In this document: positions 5,541 to 8,401 of the stretch, in pieces
Layout: each line of letters opens with the position of its first letter
Numbering within the stretch: the first letter of the stretch is position 1
Assembly (NCBI GenBank): GCA_016183225.1
Contig: JACPEZ010000025.1
Coordinates: 1 to 8,401, forward strand
DNA: 8,401 nucleotides
Source of the DNA: Candidatus Daviesbacteria bacterium
GTDB taxonomy: Bacteria > Patescibacteriota > Microgenomatia > Daviesbacterales > UBA10151
Reading direction: 5' to 3'
Made by a program: the position numbers and the translations under genes
The notes under the pieces: generated by a model
The model's input: the letters and a program-made list of their open reading frames with translations, nothing else
What the model was told of the DNA's origin: nothing
Database searches by the model: none

Positions 5541-6569
5541 ATGGAAATTATTATCATTTTACTTCTGATTATTCTAAATGGAGTTTTTGCCATGGCAGAA
5601 ATAGCAATTATTTCTGCAAGAAAACATAAGCTTAAAAGGTTGGCAAACGAAGGATCAAAAGCTGCCAAAATTGCTCTTGAACTTTCTAATAATCCAAATA
5701 AATTTTTATCTACAGTCCAAATAGGAATTACATTGATCGGTATTTTGGCCGGAGCATTTGGCGGCGCCACTCTTGCAAAATCATTATCCGTTTATTTAAG
5801 CGCCCTGCCTTTGCTTGATCCATATTCTGACGCCTTAGGTGTAGGAATTGTGGTTATAACTATAACTTATCTTTCCTTGGTTATTGGCGAGCTTGTTCCA
5901 AAACGGATAGCTTTGAATAATCCGGAAGTCATTGCCTTATTTTTTTCAAGATTTATGAATATTTTAGCTTCAGCAGTAAGCCCTTTTGTACGGCTTTTAA
6001 GTATTTCAAATGATTTGGTATTAAAAATTTTAAGGATAAGGCCTAAAAAGCAGGCCCTGGTTTCAGAGGACGAAGTCAGAATGCTTATTGCGGAAGGAAC
6101 AAAAATAGGCATATTTGAAAGAGCGGAGAAAGATATTGTAGAAAGGACCCTGCTTTTGGACGATCAAAAATTAAGCGCCCTGATGACTCCAAGAAATAAA
6201 ATTGCCTGGCTTGATATTAATGATTCTCCTGCCAAAATCAGAACCAAGATATCAAAACTGCCGCACTCACATTATCCGGTTTGTAAAGGTTCCCTGGACA
6301 ATATTGTAGGCGTTGTTAGAACAGAAAACATTTTAACTGATTTTTTAGCCAGTGAAGAAATTAATCTCAAACAGTATTTACGCAAACCGCTTTTTGCGCC
6401 AAATACAATGACTGCTTTAAAAGTATTGGAAGTATTTAAGAAATCAGGAATACACATAGTTTTAGTGGTTCAAGACAAGAAAGTGGTGGGTCTGGTATCT
6501 TTAACTGATATTTTGGAGGCTATAGTTGGGGATATTTCAACAATTGACGAGCAAGAAGATGAGACTTAA
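5541..6569 (+). CDS. DUF21 (CNNM) and CBS-pair membrane protein, lacking the C-terminal CorC_HlyC domain
   Basis: The 342-residue protein is of the 'hemolysin family'/CNNM type, linked to magnesium and divalent-cation transport or homeostasis. The DUF21 membrane domain covers about residues 1-160, with helix 1 leading into NGVFAMAEIAIISARK (13-28), FLSTVQIGITLIG (55-67) and the signature IGELVPKRIALNNPE (115-129). Two CBS motifs follow (about 214-275 and 280-335), ending LTDILEAIVGDI. Typical members continue for about 80-90 residues as a CorC_HlyC domain; this one stops, so it is a short variant or has lost that domain. An upstream in-frame ATG at 5514 lies inside the tRNA T-loop and is rejected. 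There is no Shine-Dalgarno: processing of the tRNA 3' end would leave CAG-AUG, effectively leaderless. The stop overlaps the next start by 11 nt. Confidence 0.9.
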   Translation: MEIIIILLLIILNGVFAMAEIAIISARKHKLKRLANEGSKAAKIALELSNNPNKFLSTVQIGITLIGILAGAFGGATLAKSLSVYLSALPLLDPYSDALGVGIVVITITYLSLVIGELVPKRIALNNPEVIALFFSRFMNILASAVSPFVRLLSISNDLVLKILRIRPKKQALVSEDEVRMLIAEGTKIGIFERAEKDIVERTLLLDDQKLSALMTPRNKIAWLDINDSPAKIRTKISKLPHSHYPVCKGSLDNIVGVVRTENILTDFLASEEINLKQYLRKPLFAPNTMTALKVLEVFKKSGIHIVLVVQDKKVVGLVSLTDILEAIVGDISTIDEQEDET

Positions 6570-7140
6570 AGTCGGCATTTCGGTTTTGGTTTATTTACTT
6601 CTTTTACTGCTGACTTTTCCTGCTGTGAGGGCTTTGTTTGCCCCGGGTGGGTTTACCAGCCATGATTTGACCCATCATGTGATCAGGCAAATTTCCATGG
6701 ATAAACTTCTGTCCGAAGGCCAGTTTCCGCCCCGCTGGTCAGGGGAGTTAAATAACGGCTACGGCTATCCGGTGTTTTTATTTAACTATCCTTTGCCGGC
6801 CATGGTTGGAGAAGTATTTCACAAATTAGGTTTAGGCTATGTGGATTCTGTCAAAGCCGTGCTTTTATCTTCCATGTTAATTTCCGTGATAGGGATGTAT
6901 CTATTTTTATATGCTTTGTTGGGAAGCAAGCTGGCTGCTTTTTTGGGAGCCATGTTTTATCTGTATGCGCCCTTGCGATTTTTAAATGTTTATGTGTCTG
7001 CGGCAGTTGGTTCTGCTTTGGCTTTGGGCTCTTATTTTTTTCTTTGCCAGAAAGAATTTAAAGATAATTTTATTGGGTTTGGGACTGTCTGCCTGGTTTT
7101 GGATTCCTGCTGTTTTAGAAAAGCAATATACCCGTTTTGA
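6559..7140 (+). CDS. PTPS-related/GT-C-like membrane protein, N-terminal fragment (frameshifted)
   Basis: This fragment starts at MRLKVGISVLVYLLLLLL, overlapping the preceding gene by 11 nt; the upstream ATG at 6526 is inside that gene. The order is a signal-anchor helix, then FTSHDLTHHVIRQ, WSGELNNGYGYPVFLFNYPLP, several hydrophobic helices and YAPLRFLNVYVSAAVGSALAL, the pattern of 6-pyruvoyl-tetrahydropterin-synthase-related integral membrane proteins (PF10131). These resemble GT-C glycosyltransferases with an early acidic residue; substrate is unknown and an envelope polysaccharide role is only inferred. The meaningful frame ends near the T7 run at 7035-7041. The remaining residues to the stop at 7140 are out-of-frame readthrough. 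The continuation is in the +1 frame at 7042-7981. Confidence 0.75.
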   Translation: MRLKVGISVLVYLLLLLLTFPAVRALFAPGGFTSHDLTHHVIRQISMDKLLSEGQFPPRWSGELNNGYGYPVFLFNYPLPAMVGEVFHKLGLGYVDSVKAVLLSSMLISVIGMYLFLYALLGSKLAAFLGAMFYLYAPLRFLNVYVSAAVGSALALGSYFFLCQKEFKDNFIGFGTVCLVLDSCCFRKAIYPF

Positions 7141-7981
7141 TGAAGTTTTTGGCAATTTTTACCAGACTCAATTTCCCGGCTTGCAGCAGCTGGTTCGCTC
7201 TCCCTGGGGTTATGGCCTGTCGCACCCGCAAAATCCCGAACCCGGAGATATGTCTTATCAGATAGGACTGGTGCATATAGGAGTAATCTTACTGCTTATT
7301 AGCAAAATAAAATCAGATCGATTAGTAATTTTTGTTCTGGCAGTTTTTGCAATAAGTGTTTTTCTGATGCTTAAAATAAGCCAGCCTTTGTGGGAAAATG
7401 TGCCGTTTTTGAGCATGGTGCAGTTTCCTTTAAGATTTCAGGCCATTTCTATCTTTGCCGCCTCAATCGCGGCCGGCTTGCTTATTAAATATCTGCCATT
7501 TAAAAAAATATTATTTTTAAGCCTTTTGTTTTTAGTAATTTATGCCAACAGAAATCACTGGCATATCAATCAGGTTTTTGATCCGGGGGAAGAGTATTAT
7601 TTAAATTTGAAAACTACCTCCACCAGTTTTGGTGAGCATTTGCCAAAATGGGGGAAAATCTATGACTCACCTTCGCCGGGGAAGTTAGAGTTTGTGACTG
7701 GTACAGGAAAAATTAACATACTGGAGGATAAATCGCATAGGGTTCTGGCAGAAATTGAGGCCACTACTGTTGCCACTTTGCGATTTAATCAAATATATTT
7801 TCCCGGATGGGAACTAAAAGTTGATGGTAAAAATCATAGTTTTCAACAGTTTGATATAGAGCCAGGCAGACATGTTGTTTGGGCAGAATTTAAAAATACT
7901 TCTGTCAGAAATTTGGCTGATGGAATAAGTATTCTATCTGTTATAATCTATTTATTATGGTTGAGGTTACGCCGGAGTTAA
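6986..7981 (+). CDS. PTPS-related/GT-C-like membrane protein, C-terminal fragment (frameshifted)
   Basis: The open frame begins at 6986, but its first 16 or so codons are the wrong frame of the N-terminal fragment; real homology starts near 7040 with FFFARKNLKIILLGLGLSAW. It continues with WIPAVLEKQYTRFDEVFG, hydrophobic helices, and a C-terminal beta-rich part with FPGWELKVDGK and EPGRHVVWAEFKNTSVR before a last helix and a basic tail, typical of the family's C-terminus. The two fragments together encode about 474 residues, short for the family, and the segment between ALAL and GLGLSAWFWIP seems to lack a few helices. So both a one-base shift and an internal loss are likely. Its end overlaps the next gene by 25 nt. 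Confidence 0.75.
   Translation: MFMCLRQLVLLWLWALIFFFARKNLKIILLGLGLSAWFWIPAVLEKQYTRFDEVFGNFYQTQFPGLQQLVRSPWGYGLSHPQNPEPGDMSYQIGLVHIGVILLLISKIKSDRLVIFVLAVFAISVFLMLKISQPLWENVPFLSMVQFPLRFQAISIFAASIAAGLLIKYLPFKKILFLSLLFLVIYANRNHWHINQVFDPGEEYYLNLKTTSTSFGEHLPKWGKIYDSPSPGKLEFVTGTGKINILEDKSHRVLAEIEATTVATLRFNQIYFPGWELKVDGKNHSFQQFDIEPGRHVVWAEFKNTSVRNLADGISILSVIIYLLWLRLRRS
7035..7041 (+). other. T7 run at the frame change of the membrane protein
   Basis: Upstream frame codons read TAT-TTT-TTT-CTT. The downstream conserved frame reads ATT-TTT-TTC-TTT. Removing one T would join GSYFF to FARKNLK in one frame. Possible causes are a real mutation, an assembly or sequencing indel, or transcriptional slippage. 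Confidence 0.65.
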
Positions 7982-8401
7982 TTTCCGGTAAAAGAGTGTT
8001 ACTCCGTTATGACATTGATGTTGTTCTTCACCCTCTGGAAGATTTTAAGCTCAAAGCCGGACTTAATACATTGAGATTGTGTTTGGAGCATGCTACAAAA
8101 GTAATCTTGATGGGGCATTTGGGCAGACCCACCTTCGCTGAAGCTACGGCGGGCAAGCCTGATAAATTTTTTGTTCCGAAGTATTCTATTGCGCCGATTG
8201 TGGAATGGTTTAAAAACCACAATCTGCGTTCCCACATCGTAAGCGGGAAACTGGTTGTGTTGGAAAATTTAAGATTTGATCCTCGTGAAGAAGCAGGCGA
8301 TTTGAATTATGCTAAAGAACTGGCTCAAAAGGGCGATTTCTATATCAATGAGGCTTTTTCTTCTTACCGTCCGGCTGTTTCCACAACAGTTCTGCCAACC
8401 C
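7957..8401 (+). CDS. pgk: Phosphoglycerate kinase-like protein, N-terminal part (runs off the window)
   Basis: The visible 148 residues match the N-terminal domain of phosphoglycerate kinase (ATP + 3-phosphoglycerate to ADP + 1,3-bisphosphoglycerate, glycolysis, cytosol): GKRVLLRYDIDV (11-22, normally RVDFNVP), KVILMGHLGRP (48-58), KYSIAPIVEW (75-84), LVVLENLRFDPREEA (99-113) and GDFYINEAFSS (126-136). H54 and R57 are kept. N25 of the RVDFN motif is Asp, the usual R38 position appears to be Lys, and the HRAHAS-type segment is YRPAVS, so 3-phosphoglycerate binding may be altered. A palindromic insert adds about 10 residues after HLGRP. The start overlaps the previous stop by 25 nt. There is no Shine-Dalgarno; a TATAAT at 7942-7947 lies 9 nt before the ATG, without a good -35. 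Confidence 0.87.
   Translation, partial: MVEVTPELISGKRVLLRYDIDVVLHPLEDFKLKAGLNTLRLCLEHATKVILMGHLGRPTFAEATAGKPDKFFVPKYSIAPIVEWFKNHNLRSHIVSGKLVVLENLRFDPREEAGDLNYAKELAQKGDFYINEAFSSYRPAVSTTVLPT
8128..8153 (+). repeat. Palindromic insert in the phosphoglycerate kinase gene
   Basis: CCCACC (8128-8133) pairs with GGCGGG (8148-8153) around TTCGC-TGAA-GCTAC, giving an imperfect hairpin. It encodes PTFAEATAG, which interrupts the expected run from HLGRP to KYSIAP. From memory, the family 'FA(K/E)ATAGKP' is scattered through CPR proteins; this was not searched. Confidence 0.7.

Noticed and set aside
8028..8237. Minus-strand open frames over the phosphoglycerate kinase gene.
   Set aside because: They are shadows of a well-recognised plus-strand gene.

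Overview
This window looks like a genome fragment from a Candidate Phyla Radiation (Patescibacteria) bacterium, probably near the Microgenomates. That placement is an inference. It rests on a bacterial 16S rRNA gene with substitutions at positions normally near-invariant, three large introns in that gene, AT-rich short genes with few Shine-Dalgarno sites, and an 'FAEATAGKP'-type palindromic insert inside a protein gene, which I associate from memory with this group.

Layout. (1) Positions 1-3424, plus strand: the 3' half of a 16S rRNA gene, in four exons (1-367, 1126-1426, 2371-2463, 3381-3424). The introns have different payloads. Intron 1 (368-1125) is group I and carries a four-helix-bundle S23/IVP-type protein. 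Intron 2 (about 1427-2370) looks like group II but carries a single-motif LAGLIDADG endonuclease instead of a reverse transcriptase. Intron 3 (2464-3380) is group I, its core clearly related to intron 1, and carries a double-motif LAGLIDADG endonuclease. (2) 3425-3607: a structured 16S 3' flank. No 23S or tRNA follows; the next gene converges. (3) 3608-5325, minus strand: tRNA-Cys, a freestanding LAGLIDADG endonuclease and a PlsC-like acyltransferase. Both proteins have a -10 box almost touching the start codon, which suggests leaderless mRNAs. (4) 5370-8401, plus strand: a tRNA 5'-half with two abutting perfect hairpins in its D-loop, tRNA-Ile(GAT), a DUF21-CBS membrane protein starting 3 nt after the tRNA, a frameshifted PTPS-related (GT-C-like) membrane protein, and the start of a divergent phosphoglycerate kinase with the palindromic insert. 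Adjacent protein genes in block 4 overlap slightly, as in an operon.

How the parts relate. Blocks 1 to 3 are dominated by selfish elements on conserved RNA genes: three introns with three different passenger types in one rRNA, and a lone homing endonuclease beside a tRNA. The IVP gene is flanked by degenerate inverted repeats and looks like an element nested in a peripheral loop of the group I intron. Block 4 holds household genes (magnesium/ion-transport-like, envelope glycan, glycolysis) with signs of decay and small palindromic insertions. The most interesting features are the mosaic intron set, the IVP-in-intron nesting, the hairpin-interrupted tRNA and a tRNA-Cys with altered elbow nucleotides.
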